Shown in pieces: positions 16,296 to 24,643 of a stretch of DNA of 64,000 nt. The notes beneath the pieces were generated by a model. It was not told where the DNA came from, did not search any database, and saw only the letters and a program-made list of their open reading frames with translations. Numbering within the stretch: the first letter of the stretch is position 1; each line of letters begins with the position of its first letter. Position numbers and translations under genes: made by a program. The DNA comes from Neorhizobium huautlense (GTDB taxonomy: Bacteria > Pseudomonadota > Alphaproteobacteria > Rhizobiales > Rhizobiaceae), in NCBI RefSeq assembly GCF_002968575.1, contig NZ_PVBM01000018.1, positions 1 through 64,000 on the forward strand. Reading direction: 5' to 3'.

Positions 16296-17987
16296 TTAGG
16301 CGCTTTCGCGGAAATCCGCGTCGTCGGAGTCCGGCCCGCCCATCGACATATCGAGAGCAAAACCCTTGGCGCGGGCCTGCTGGCTGACCACCGAGTGGTC
16401 CTGCTTGAACTGGCGCGGCGCCGCGCGGTTTGCCTGAGCGGGTTTATGGATGCTGGCAGCAGGTGCGTTACGCTTGGCAGGCTTGTTAACTCCAGCCTGA
16501 TCGACCTTGAAGAAGGCGATGGATGCCTGCAGTTCCTCGGCCTGAGCGGCAAGCTCCTCCGATGTGGCAGACATCTCTTCAGATGCGCCGGCATTCTGCT
16601 GGGTCACCTTGTCGAGCTGCTGGATGGCTTCGTTGATCTGGGCCGCACCGATATCCTGCTCGCGGCAGGCGGCGGAGATTTCCGAGACGAGTTCCGCGGT
16701 CTTCTGGATATCCGGCACCAGCCTGTTGAGCATATCCCCGGCTTCCGTTGCCACCTGCACCGTTTCACCGGACAGCGCGCTGATTTCCGCAGCCGCGGCC
16801 TGGGAGCGTTCGGCGAGCTTGCGCACTTCCGAGGCGACCACCGCAAATCCCTTGCCGTGTTCGCCGGCGCGGGCCGCTTCGACGGCGGCATTCAGCGCCA
16901 GGAGGTCGGTCTGGCGGGCGATTTCCTGGACAATCGAAATCTTCTCGGCAATGGTGCGCATGGCACCGACAGCGCGGTTGACGGCCTGGCCGGAGGCTTC
17001 GGCGTCGCGGGACGACTGGCGGGCGATCTTTTCGGTCTGGGCGGCATTGTCGGCGTTCTGCTTGATATTGGCAGCCATCTGCTCCATCGAGGCGGAGGCC
17101 TCTTCGGCCGATGATGCCTGTTCGGTGGCACCCTGCGACAGGGTTTCCGAACTTGCCGAAAGCTCCTGGCTGCCCGACGAGACATTGCTCGACGCGGCCA
17201 GCGCATCGGCAACAACGCCCCGAAGCCGTTCAATCATGACATTGACGTGGCCAAGCAGTTCGCCGATCTCATCCTTGGTAGAGATCTCAACCGTGCGGGT
17301 AAGGTCACCCTCTGCAACGTTGCGCACGCCAGCAGTTGCTCGAGCAAGGCCCCGGCTGATTGTCATCGAAATCCAGATGGCGGCTGACAACGCGATGACG
17401 ACTGCAACGCCAGCGACGCCGACCATAAGGTTTCGCGTGGTTTCGTAAAGAATATCGGTTTCGGTGTTGGCATCGGCCAGCTGCTGTTTCGACAATGCCA
17501 CCAGTTCATCGACGGCTGCGTCCAGTCCGTTGGCTGCCTCGCGCCCTTCGGTGACAGACAAGCGTTGGGCCTGATCCGCTGCTCCTGACTGGATGGCTGC
17601 GCGAATGCGATCGTCGACGGCATCTGCCTTGGCGGCGAATTCCTGAATCTTCAGCCAGCGAGGCTTGCCTTGCTCTGTGGCAATGCTGAGCCCTTTGTCG
17701 AGCGCAGTCTTCAACTCGACGCGTGCTGCGTTGCCCTTCTCGCGCGCCGCATCGATCTCTGTCGGAGTCGTAGCGGCAATCAGGTTCTTCTGCTGGCGGA
17801 TGCTTTGCAACTGCGCCACGCTGACCCTCTGGGCGAGATCCAGGCGAGCGACAGGTCCGTTGGACATCTGCGTCATCGCATTGTTCAGCTCGGAGAGACT
17901 GGTAACTCCATAGATCGCTGTCGCAAGCAACAGGACGATCATGACGGCGAAGGCCAGGCCAAGCTTGAGTTTGATCGTGAATTTCAT
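16296..17987 (-). CDS. Methyl-accepting chemotaxis protein (membrane receptor 2)
   Basis: A 563-residue receptor starting [20 protein letters not shown], 4 nt after the second cheW stop. Membrane helices lie at about 8-30 and 188-210 ([20 protein letters not shown]). They flank a short helical periplasmic domain of the four-helix-bundle type that differs from receptor 1. HAMP (about 212-265) and the signalling domain follow. The signalling half is identical to receptor 1; only the sensor differs, so both feed the same CheA. The C-terminal end ([14 protein letters not shown]) resembles the receptor 1 end, with no pentapeptide. Confidence 0.92.
   Translation of the reverse strand: MKFTIKLKLGLAFAVMIVLLLATAIYGVTSLSELNNAMTQMSNGPVARLDLAQRVSVAQLQSIRQQKNLIAATTPTEIDAAREKGNAARVELKTALDKGLSIATEQGKPRWLKIQEFAAKADAVDDRIRAAIQSGAADQAQRLSVTEGREAANGLDAAVDELVALSKQQLADANTETDILYETTRNLMVGVAGVAVVIALSAAIWISMTISRGLARATAGVRNVAEGDLTRTVEISTKDEIGELLGHVNVMIERLRGVVADALAASSNVSSGSQELSASSETLSQGATEQASSAEEASASMEQMAANIKQNADNAAQTEKIARQSSRDAEASGQAVNRAVGAMRTIAEKISIVQEIARQTDLLALNAAVEAARAGEHGKGFAVVASEVRKLAERSQAAAAEISALSGETVQVATEAGDMLNRLVPDIQKTAELVSEISAACREQDIGAAQINEAIQQLDKVTQQNAGASEEMSATSEELAAQAEELQASIAFFKVDQAGVNKPAKRNAPAASIHKPAQANRAAPRQFKQDHSVVSQQARAKGFALDMSMGGPDSDDADFRESA
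16501..17237. repeat. Direct repeat copy B: MCP signalling-domain segment
   Basis: Second copy of the 737-bp block described at 14502-15238, offset by 1,999 bp in the same orientation. The differences are mostly synonymous (for example GCA/GCG swaps), and the encoded segment is the same in both proteins. Confidence 0.85.
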
Positions 17988-17991
17988 GGTC

Positions 17992-18519
17992 TCACCTTTG
18001 TGCTGAGCCGTGGGAGATGGATGAATTGATGCGATCTGCCTCGGCGGCAAAAATCGCATTGAGATTGGGGACGATGATGAATTCCGTCCCTCGCTTGACG
18101 AGGCATTCGATGAAATCCGGCCGCCAACGCATGCCCACGCTCGGCGGCGGCTCGCCCGCAGCACGAAGGAGTGTCGTCACCTCGTGGACCTTGTCCGTAC
18201 GGATGCCGGCGAGAACAGGCTCGCCATCGATGTTGATCGCGATGACGATGATACGGCTGTCGATGGTCGGTTTCGTCGCTTCCATACCGAAAGCGAGCCG
18301 TATGTCGGCAAGCGGAATAACCTTGCCGCGGAAGTTGATCACGCATCCCACGAAGGCTTTGGCCCCCGGGACCACGGTCTCGGGCAGGAGATCCAGGATT
18401 TCCTGTACGATCACGGCTTCCAGCGCAAACATCTCGCCGGCGATGTCGAATGTGAGGACTTCCAGCTCGTTACGGCCGTTCCAGAGGTCTTCCGAAATCT
18501 TTCTGACTGCTTCGTTCAT
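17992..18519 (-). CDS. cheW: CheW-type coupling protein (second copy)
   Basis: A 175-residue CheW domain protein: [21 protein letters not shown] at about 22-42, [22 protein letters not shown] at about 57-78 and [15 protein letters not shown] near 129. Its ATG overlaps the cheA stop (ATGA) and it ends 4 nt before the receptor 2 start. Having two CheW genes around two receptors suggests that each receptor was acquired or duplicated with its coupling protein. Confidence 0.93.
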   Translation of the reverse strand: MNEAVRKISEDLWNGRNELEVLTFDIAGEMFALEAVIVQEILDLLPETVVPGAKAFVGCVINFRGKVIPLADIRLAFGMEATKPTIDSRIIVIAINIDGEPVLAGIRTDKVHEVTTLLRAAGEPPPSVGMRWRPDFIECLVKRGTEFIIVPNLNAIFAAEADRINSSISHGSAQR

Positions 18520-20528
18520 CCGGCCGCCCGCAGATGCGCCTCCTGTTGTTGTCCTTCGGTCACCAGATGTCCGACGTCGAGAATCAGCGCCACGTCGCCG
18601 TCGCCGAGGATGGTCGCACCGGAAAAGGTCGCGACGTCATGATGCAGTTTCGACATGGCCTTGATGACGGTCTGGTGGTCGCCGATGATCTGGTCGACCA
18701 CCAGCCCCACGCGTTCCGAGCCGGTCGAAATGACCACTACTTTCTGGAAAGGATCTGGTTTGGTGCCGGTGCGGAAGAGGTCGCGGAGCCGGAGGAAGGG
18801 CACCAGGCTGTCGCGCAGCGAGATGAAGCTGCGTCCGCGTGAGCGCATGTCTTCCTCGATCGACAGTTCCAGACATTCTTCGACGGCAGAGAGTGGAATG
18901 ACGTAACGGCCGGCGCCGACGCGGACGAGCAGCCCGTCGATGATCGCCAGAGTCAGAGGGATCGCCAGCGAGATTTCAGAGCCCTGGCCCGCATGGCTGG
19001 CCACGTTGATCGTGCCGCGCAGGGCGTCGATGGTCCGCTTGACCACGTCCATGCCGACGCCGCGGCCGGAGAGATTGGTGACTTGCTGCGCCGTCGAAAA
19101 GCCCGGCTGGAAGATAAGCTGATAGAGTTCCTGATCGGTGAGGTTCGCGTTCGGCGGAATGAGGCCCGATGCTTCCGCCTTTGCCCGTACCCGCTCCCGG
19201 TTGATGCCGCGGCCATCGTCCTTGATGGTGATGATGACCTCGCCCGCCTGCTGGCGGGCGGAGAGCATGATCCGTCCCGCCTGAGGCTTGCCGGCTGCAA
19301 GGCGTTCATCCGGTGTTTCCAGCCCGTGATCGCAGGAATTGCGGACGAGATGGACGAGCGGATCTGCAAGTCGCTCGATGACGCTTTTATCGACTTCGGT
19401 GCTTTCGCCCTCGGTGACGAGCTCGATCATCTTCCCGGTCTCGTGGGAAAGATCGTGCACAAGTCGGCGGAACCGGCCGAAGAGCTGGGTGACCGGCACC
19501 ATGCGCAGCACCATCATGGTATCCCGAAGCTCGCCGGAGAGGCGTTCCACGTCTTCCGAAACGGCGCGCAACTGCAGATCGCCGCTGCCACCCGCAAGCT
19601 GGCTGAGGCGGGATTGGGCAATCACCAGCTCTCCGACCCGGTCCATCAGTTCGTCGAGCTTTTCGGCGGGTACGCGGACATTTTCGGAAGTTTTGCTGGC
19701 CTTGGCGTCGGTTGGGAGTGGAGCGACAGTCACAGGGGCCGATACGCGCGACGCTGAAGCCGTGACGGGCTCCGTTGCGACTGGCTCGACTGGCTGGACC
19801 GGTGTCTCCCGACTTTCCGGGGACCTTGCGGCGGAAGTGGCGGCCTCGACGGCGGTAATCTCCAGCTGCATGTCGTCCATGACGAAGATGAAGACATCCT
19901 CGATTGCCGAGCGGGGCTGGGACGTCAGCAGCTCTACATTCCAGGAGATGTGGAGATCCGTGGGGGAGAGAAGATCAAGTGACGGAATTGCGGAACGGTC
20001 GGCGACAATCCTGCATTCGCCAAGCTCGCGCAGTTCGTCAAGCAACGGAAGAGGATTCGTTCCGTTCGCCATCGCGTTCTGCGGCAGGCTGAAGCGAATC
20101 TTGAATAAGGTCCGGGCAGGTGCACTTAGGGCCTGAGCCGCGCTGGGATTATCGGCGCCTTCGACGGCTGCCCTCAGGTTTGCGAGCAATGCCTCGCTGG
20201 TTGCCTCATGATCGCCGGCCGGTGTTTCCACCAGTGCCCGCATATGGTCCTTCGCTTCAAGAACGGCGGTGACCAGTGCCTGGGTCGCCGGAACCTCGCC
20301 CTTGCGGACGCGATCGAAGGCAGTTTCGCAGTGATGGGTGAAGGCGGCGAGGGCGTCGAAGCCGAACATGGCTCCCGAGCCCTTCAATGTGTGGAGACCG
20401 CGGAATACCGCGTCTATCCGATCCTTGTCGCCGAGGTTTACGTTCAGGTCGAGAAGGCCGGCTTCGATCTGTTCCAGAAGCTCGGCCGCTTCCGTTCTGA
20501 AAACCGCGATAGGATCGGGAAAGCTCAT
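18516..20528 (-). CDS. cheA: Chemotaxis histidine kinase CheA
   Basis: A 670-residue class II histidine kinase. The HPt domain has phospho-accepting H46 (RGLHTLKGSG). A response-regulator-binding-like region spans about 135-235, followed by a Pro/Ala/Thr-rich linker to about 290. The dimerisation helices (PAEKLDELMDRVGELVIAQS) precede the catalytic core with the N box (LVRNSCDHGLE), G1 (DDGRGINRE) and G2 (GRGVGMDVVK). The C-terminus is a CheW-like regulatory domain (IPLTLAIIDGLLVRVG onward). ATG 20528 overlaps the cheY stop. The kinase phosphorylates the operon's CheY and CheB. Confidence 0.95.
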   Translation of the reverse strand: MSFPDPIAVFRTEAAELLEQIEAGLLDLNVNLGDKDRIDAVFRGLHTLKGSGAMFGFDALAAFTHHCETAFDRVRKGEVPATQALVTAVLEAKDHMRALVETPAGDHEATSEALLANLRAAVEGADNPSAAQALSAPARTLFKIRFSLPQNAMANGTNPLPLLDELRELGECRIVADRSAIPSLDLLSPTDLHISWNVELLTSQPRSAIEDVFIFVMDDMQLEITAVEAATSAARSPESRETPVQPVEPVATEPVTASASRVSAPVTVAPLPTDAKASKTSENVRVPAEKLDELMDRVGELVIAQSRLSQLAGGSGDLQLRAVSEDVERLSGELRDTMMVLRMVPVTQLFGRFRRLVHDLSHETGKMIELVTEGESTEVDKSVIERLADPLVHLVRNSCDHGLETPDERLAAGKPQAGRIMLSARQQAGEVIITIKDDGRGINRERVRAKAEASGLIPPNANLTDQELYQLIFQPGFSTAQQVTNLSGRGVGMDVVKRTIDALRGTINVASHAGQGSEISLAIPLTLAIIDGLLVRVGAGRYVIPLSAVEECLELSIEEDMRSRGRSFISLRDSLVPFLRLRDLFRTGTKPDPFQKVVVISTGSERVGLVVDQIIGDHQTVIKAMSKLHHDVATFSGATILGDGDVALILDVGHLVTEGQQQEAHLRAAG

Positions 20529-20893
20529 TTGCCAAGCACCTTTCGGACGATTTTCACGAGGCTCTCCGGGTCGAAAGGCTTTGTCAGCCATCCGGTGGCG
20601 CCGGCCGCTTTTGCCTGCTGCTTCATGTCGTTATCGGATTCCGTCGTCAGGAAGATCACCGGGACCCCCATGTGAGCCGGCATCTTGCGCAGCTCGCGGA
20701 TCATCGTCAGGCCGTCCATGTTCGGCATGTTGAGATCGGTAACGATCAGATCGAACTGGCCGGCATTGAGCTTGGCGATCCCGTCCATTCCGTCCACCGC
20801 TTCGGTAATCTGATAACCGGCATTGCTGAGGGCAACGCGGGTCGTCAGTCGGATGCTGGCGGAATCGTCGACCGTGAGGATACTGGCGCTCAT
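20525..20893 (-). CDS. cheY: Single-domain response regulator CheY
   Basis: A 122-residue receiver domain with D9/D10, phosphoacceptor D53 (LIVTDLNMPNMDG), T83/T84 and K105 (LTKPFDP). It is translationally coupled to cheA (ATGA) and to the STAS gene upstream. The operon has no CheZ. Alphaproteobacteria often use a second CheY as a phosphate sink, and none is seen here. Confidence 0.94.
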   Translation of the reverse strand: MSASILTVDDSASIRLTTRVALSNAGYQITEAVDGMDGIAKLNAGQFDLIVTDLNMPNMDGLTMIRELRKMPAHMGVPVIFLTTESDNDMKQQAKAAGATGWLTKPFDPESLVKIVRKVLGK

Positions 20894-21219
20894 TGAATTC
20901 CCCCTTGATGAAGCCAGAATGTTGCATCGTCAGCGGACATTCCTTCGAGGAACCCGCTGCGTTCCAGGACATCGAGAACCGGGCCGTTGGCAGGCTCGGC
21001 GAGCGCGATGTTTTTCCCGGCGGAAACGGCATAGATGCGCGCAGCTTCCATCAGCTGAACAAAGCTGATGTCCACCTGGCAGTCATCCGCAAACGCAATG
21101 GTTGTGGACCTGTTCTTGTCGATCAGCTGGAGCATTTCCTGCCGGATAGCACTTATCGCGCGTACCGTCAGGTTCGGTGGCAGATGAAAGCAATCTTCTT
21201 TAAAATCGGCGATGGACAT
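20890..21219 (-). CDS. STAS domain protein heading the chemotaxis operon
   Basis: A 109-residue STAS-domain protein (MlaB/anti-sigma-antagonist-like fold). It opens FHLPPNLTVRAISAIRQEML and carries a central D-x-S pattern, VDISFVQLMEAARIYA, where anti-anti-sigma factors hold the phosphorylatable serine. It is the first gene of the operon and overlaps cheY by 4 nt. STAS proteins coupled to che operons are known in several alphaproteobacteria, but the role is usually unassigned. A partner-switch or array-scaffolding role is speculation. Confidence 0.75.
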   Translation of the reverse strand: MSIADFKEDCFHLPPNLTVRAISAIRQEMLQLIDKNRSTTIAFADDCQVDISFVQLMEAARIYAVSAGKNIALAEPANGPVLDVLERSGFLEGMSADDATFWLHQGGIQ

Positions 21220-21554
21220 CGAACCTCAATATAATTCCGCAACAGCTGAAATACCTGCAAAACACTGACCTTACATCGTTAATGGGGTGTTAATGGCCCG
21301 TGGCGAAATTTCGCGGCGTAATTATAATAAGTTGTAATTCGCATCCGTTTTCGGAGCGAAAAATTAACTACAAGCGGCAAAACCAGCGGCCTGTTTCGTA
21401 GGAATTAACCCCTTCACCCAAAGATCAGTCCCTGCGCAGGGCAAACTCACGCCACGACTTTCTGGTGTGGCCCTGTTCCAAAAGGATGCAGGCGAGTTCA
21501 TCGCCCGAGTTTCGGCAGGAGAAAGCCCCATCGGGGGCTGAAAGGTGAGGCAAA
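21220..21554. other. Divergent intergenic region between the che operon and the MCP-like gene
   Basis: This 335-bp spacer holds no gene. It is AT-rich around 21310-21400 (TAATTATAATAAG, AAAAATTAAC) and should contain both divergent promoters. It contains the perfect 12-bp palindrome GCGAAATTTCGC (21303-21314). A hairpin AGCCCC-ATCG-GGGGCT (21524-21539) sits just before the AGGTGAGG ribosome-binding site of the plus-strand gene. No convincing sigma-54 or flagellar class promoter was recognised. Confidence 0.6.
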
Positions 21555-23288
21555 GTGGCTGTCAGGGCATCAGTTTTTGAGGTCGCGGAAAGCTCCGAGG
21601 GCATTCTGTTCTTTATTGACCGGATGGAGGCGGCCCGGTCGCGTATCGAGGAACGATTCCTTGAGGGCGGTGCCGCGCTTCTGTCCATTCTCGACGTACT
21701 CAACAAGCTGATAGGCTCGCTCGATCAGTTGACGGGCTCGCTTGATGAGGGAACGGCGAACGCCACCATGGCGGAATTAAAGAATACCGTGGACCGGCTA
21801 TCGCACCTGACGGAACTGGAAGCTGTCCGCCAAGTGGGATTTCAGGAAATCGCACTAACGGAACGCAAGCTTCAGCCGCAGATCGAGGAGATGCAGGAGA
21901 CGCTGCGCTACCTGCGAACCTTTGCCGTGACCGCAAAGATCACCGGGGCCGGTATTTCGGACTTTGCCGGTTTCGCCGAGGAAATTCTGGAAAGAATCCA
22001 GGAGGGCACGCGGCAGGTCAATGACTTTGCCGGCAAGCTCAGCACACTTGGCCAAGGCCTGGGTCCCGTCATGGTCAAGGGCAAGGCGACTTTGGCAAGT
22101 TATGACAAGACGGTGCCGCGCATTGTGGAAGGGCTCACGGAGGGCGCAGCGGAGATCGGCAAGCATCGCAAATCGCTGGTCGAGCGCGCTGTCAGAGTGC
22201 GCGCCGTGGCCGGTGCCATCCAGACGAAGTTGGCTACGACGCTTTCGGCAATGCAAGTCGGTGACATTACCCGCCAGCGCATCGAGCATTGCCAGTCGAG
22301 CCTCCGGATCTTGTCGGAATACCTGCGATCACCCGCTGCCGCCGGATTGAGCGAGGAGCAGCGCGAGAGCCTGTCGCTGATCATTCGCATGCTGGTATCC
22401 CAGCAGCTCAATCAGTCGATCTTGGATTTCGATCGGGACACGACGAAAATCGTCGCCACCGTTGCAAGTTTTCGCTCTGACCTGTCGGAGATCGAGGCGC
22501 TGCGTGCCGCGACAGCCGAGAACGGCTCCGGTGGGGGCGAGAGCGCGATCCGTGAGCTAGAAAACAGCGTGGCGGATGCCCGCAGCGCCGTACGGAACGT
22601 GGAGGACGTTGCCAGCCAGGCAAGCGAACTTAGCCGATCGACTGGCAGGACGGTGCAGCAATTGCTCGATGGTATCGGCATCGTCCGGGCTGTGCGCACC
22701 GACATTCACTACATGGCGCTTAACACAAACTTGCGTTGCGGCAAGATCGGCGAAGAGGGCAGAGCAATCAACGTCGTCACCGCCGAGCTCCGGAATTTCG
22801 CGGCCTTGCTTGACGAGACGGCCGAGAAGATTCTCGCGGAACTCCACGCTTTGGAGGCCGCTTCCAGCAAGCTGAATGGCGTTCAGGGTGAAAGCGAAGA
22901 GGAATCTCTCGATCTGCGCCTGGCTGCGGCGCTCGAAAATATCCGCGTGGTGGGTGACCGGATGGATGCCCAGATGGCAGCACTCGGTGACCAGAGCAAG
23001 ACGGCTGTGGGCGAGATGGATGCGTCGCTGGCGCGCCTCAACTTCAATGCCGAGCTCGGGGAAGTGCTGCGCTCCTGTGCCAGGGAACTTGAGCTTGACG
23101 GTCCCGTGTCTGAAGCGCCCGGCATTGAGGAACCGCTCGCCGATCTCGGCGCCCGCATAGCTCGTCTCTACACCATGGTTGCGGAACGTGAACTGCACGC
23201 CGAGGTGTTGGGTACGGCCCCCCCGGTGGAGGTCACCGCTGTCGCAACGGTTATGTCCGACGAGGACATTGACGACGCGCTCTTCTGA
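21555..23288 (+). CDS. Soluble protein with a degenerate MCP-like signalling hairpin
   Basis: A 577-residue, almost entirely helical protein starting at GTG 21555 behind AGGTGAGG. No signal peptide or membrane helix is visible. Residues about 383-420 (TDIHYMALNTNLRCGKIGEE, then GRAINVVTAELRNFA) align with the receptor hairpin tip ([20 protein letters not shown], then [13 protein letters not shown]). Most of the usual E-A-A-R-A-G residues are replaced. The flanking regions read as heptad-like coiled coil. It is divergent from the che operon. It may be a cytoplasmic chemoreceptor variant or a modulator that docks with MCP/CheA/CheW arrays. A sensor domain was not recognised. Confidence 0.75.
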   Translation: MAVRASVFEVAESSEGILFFIDRMEAARSRIEERFLEGGAALLSILDVLNKLIGSLDQLTGSLDEGTANATMAELKNTVDRLSHLTELEAVRQVGFQEIALTERKLQPQIEEMQETLRYLRTFAVTAKITGAGISDFAGFAEEILERIQEGTRQVNDFAGKLSTLGQGLGPVMVKGKATLASYDKTVPRIVEGLTEGAAEIGKHRKSLVERAVRVRAVAGAIQTKLATTLSAMQVGDITRQRIEHCQSSLRILSEYLRSPAAAGLSEEQRESLSLIIRMLVSQQLNQSILDFDRDTTKIVATVASFRSDLSEIEALRAATAENGSGGGESAIRELENSVADARSAVRNVEDVASQASELSRSTGRTVQQLLDGIGIVRAVRTDIHYMALNTNLRCGKIGEEGRAINVVTAELRNFAALLDETAEKILAELHALEAASSKLNGVQGESEEESLDLRLAAALENIRVVGDRMDAQMAALGDQSKTAVGEMDASLARLNFNAELGEVLRSCARELELDGPVSEAPGIEEPLADLGARIARLYTMVAERELHAEVLGTAPPVEVTAVATVMSDEDIDDALF

Positions 23289-23354
23289 CGTCACCGCCGG
23301 AAACGCGAAATTCTCCTGCAGTTATATATAAGACAACCGGCTCCAACCGGTATC

Positions 23355-24440
23355 TCATGGCGCCATGAGGGGCGCTTCCAATCCGTATTGCCCGGCGAGT
23401 TTGGCGAAGGACTCGCGGGTTGCGGGATCGAGAGGGATGCCGCGCTGGCGGCGTTCCTCCGCGACCGCCCACTCCCGGTCTCCCGGAGCCATGACCTGCA
23501 TACCGTCTCTTGCGGGCGAACTGCGCAACGCCTCGAGGTAACGGTGCATGCCGGCCTGGAAGACCTCTTCGGAAACGAAGGCGCCGGGTCTTATCGCCAC
23601 AACAAAGGCGCCAAGGGCGCGGGGCGTGGAAAAATCCGGCCCGTTCATCGGCAGCAGGTCGAAACTCAGCCCCATGCCTGAAAGAACGGCGCTCAGGATT
23701 TCTACAAGGCCCGCCAGTCCCGCTCCCTTGAAACCGAATTCCGCTCCGAGTGGAGCCAGCATTTCCACAATCGAAGGATCCTGCGTGTCTGTGCCTTCGA
23801 TATCCGAAGCGACGGCGGGCGGAAGTTCTCGTCCGAGGCTGCGGTAAAGTTTCACGCGATTGTAGGGTATGGCGCTCGTTGCCATATCCAGGAGCCATGG
23901 ATTTTGACCCTGAACAGGTACGGCAAAGGAAATCGGGTTGGTGCCGTGAAAGCGCATTGCGCCATCGTGGAGACGAACGAAGCTGTCCGAGTTGCAGAAA
24001 GCGCCGCCGACATAGCCTTTCGCCGCCGCCTCCAACGCATAGGCGCCGGCCGGCCCGAAATGTGAACTGTTGCGGATGGAGACCGCACCGATGCCGGCAG
24101 TTTCAGCGAGCTCGATAGCCTTTTCCATGGCGCGATAGGCGGCGAGCGCTCCATGGCCATGGCCCGCATCGAGCCAGGCAGCCGCCGCGCCGGTCTGGGT
24201 GATGCGCATGTCGGGCCGCGGGTCGACCCGTCCTCCTGTCATGACGGCCACATAGTGATCGAGAAGCCTGATCCCGTGGCTGTCAACGCCCAGCCGGGAA
24301 CCATGCATCATGGCGCGCGTGGCGGCACCGGTCGTGGCTTCATCGGCTCCGACGGCAAGCAGTACCGCCCGGCAGAACCGATCAGCTTCCTCGACGGAGA
24401 CGCGCATAACAACCTCTTCGGCAGCCGGTTTTGTGTTCAT
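23355..24440 (-). CDS. Ldh2/malate dehydrogenase-like family oxidoreductase
   Basis: A 361-residue NAD(P)-dependent dehydrogenase of the Ldh2 (type 2 malate/L-lactate dehydrogenase) family. Signatures are GSRLGVDSHGIRLLDHYV (about 51-68), the SIRNSSHFGPAGAY segment with its histidine, and FHGTNPISFAVP. The family includes 2-oxoacid and ureidoglycolate dehydrogenases and pyrroline-2-carboxylate reductases, so the substrate is undetermined. ATG 24440 has AGGA upstream. It is divergent from the double-GntR regulator, which probably controls it. If it were a pyrroline-2-carboxylate reductase it could complete an AcnX pathway, but the AcnX genes lie 12 kb away. Confidence 0.8.
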   Translation of the reverse strand: MNTKPAAEEVVMRVSVEEADRFCRAVLLAVGADEATTGAATRAMMHGSRLGVDSHGIRLLDHYVAVMTGGRVDPRPDMRITQTGAAAAWLDAGHGHGALAAYRAMEKAIELAETAGIGAVSIRNSSHFGPAGAYALEAAAKGYVGGAFCNSDSFVRLHDGAMRFHGTNPISFAVPVQGQNPWLLDMATSAIPYNRVKLYRSLGRELPPAVASDIEGTDTQDPSIVEMLAPLGAEFGFKGAGLAGLVEILSAVLSGMGLSFDLLPMNGPDFSTPRALGAFVVAIRPGAFVSEEVFQAGMHRYLEALRSSPARDGMQVMAPGDREWAVAEERRQRGIPLDPATRESFAKLAGQYGLEAPLMAP

Positions 24441-24474
24441 AGGATCGTCCTGTTCGAGCGTTTTCGCGAATTAA

Positions 24475-24489
24475 TGTACCATGTGTACA
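24475..24489. promoter_or_regulatory. Candidate GntR operator
   Basis: TGTAC (24475-24479) and GTACA (24485-24489) form a perfect inverted repeat around a 5-nt spacer, overlapping the palindrome GTGTACAC (24483-24490). A further TGTACC half-site lies at 24521-24526. It sits 35 nt upstream of the dehydrogenase start in the divergent spacer, where a GntR/FCD regulator would act. Confidence 0.5.
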
Positions 24490-24643
24490 CTAGACATCAT
24501 AAGGCTTGTATCAAGAACTTTGTACCTATTGTTTTCGGCGGCGGCGCCGGGACGCATGAATTGAACGGTAGCGAGTCAGCTGGTAAAATTTCCGAAAACA
24601 GATATCGCGTCCTCAAGATGATCGCGGACAGGAGACGGCGCGC

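Noticed and set aside
14294..17987. Misassembly explaining the two near-identical MCP segments
   Set aside because: The flanking sensor domains, C-terminal tails and partner cheW genes all differ and every reading frame is intact. The roughly 25 scattered differences argue for a real diverged repeat.
23354..23369. Perfect 16-bp palindrome CTCATGGCGCCATGAG as an operator
   Set aside because: It covers the last codons and stop of the Ldh2-family gene (Leu-Met-Ala-Pro-stop) and is more simply a chance or 3'-end hairpin than a binding site.
23355..24440. Assigning the Ldh2-family enzyme as pyrroline-2-carboxylate reductase completing the AcnX pathway
   Set aside because: The family is chemically diverse, the gene is 12 kb from AcnX with its own divergent regulator, and no residue visible here fixes the substrate.
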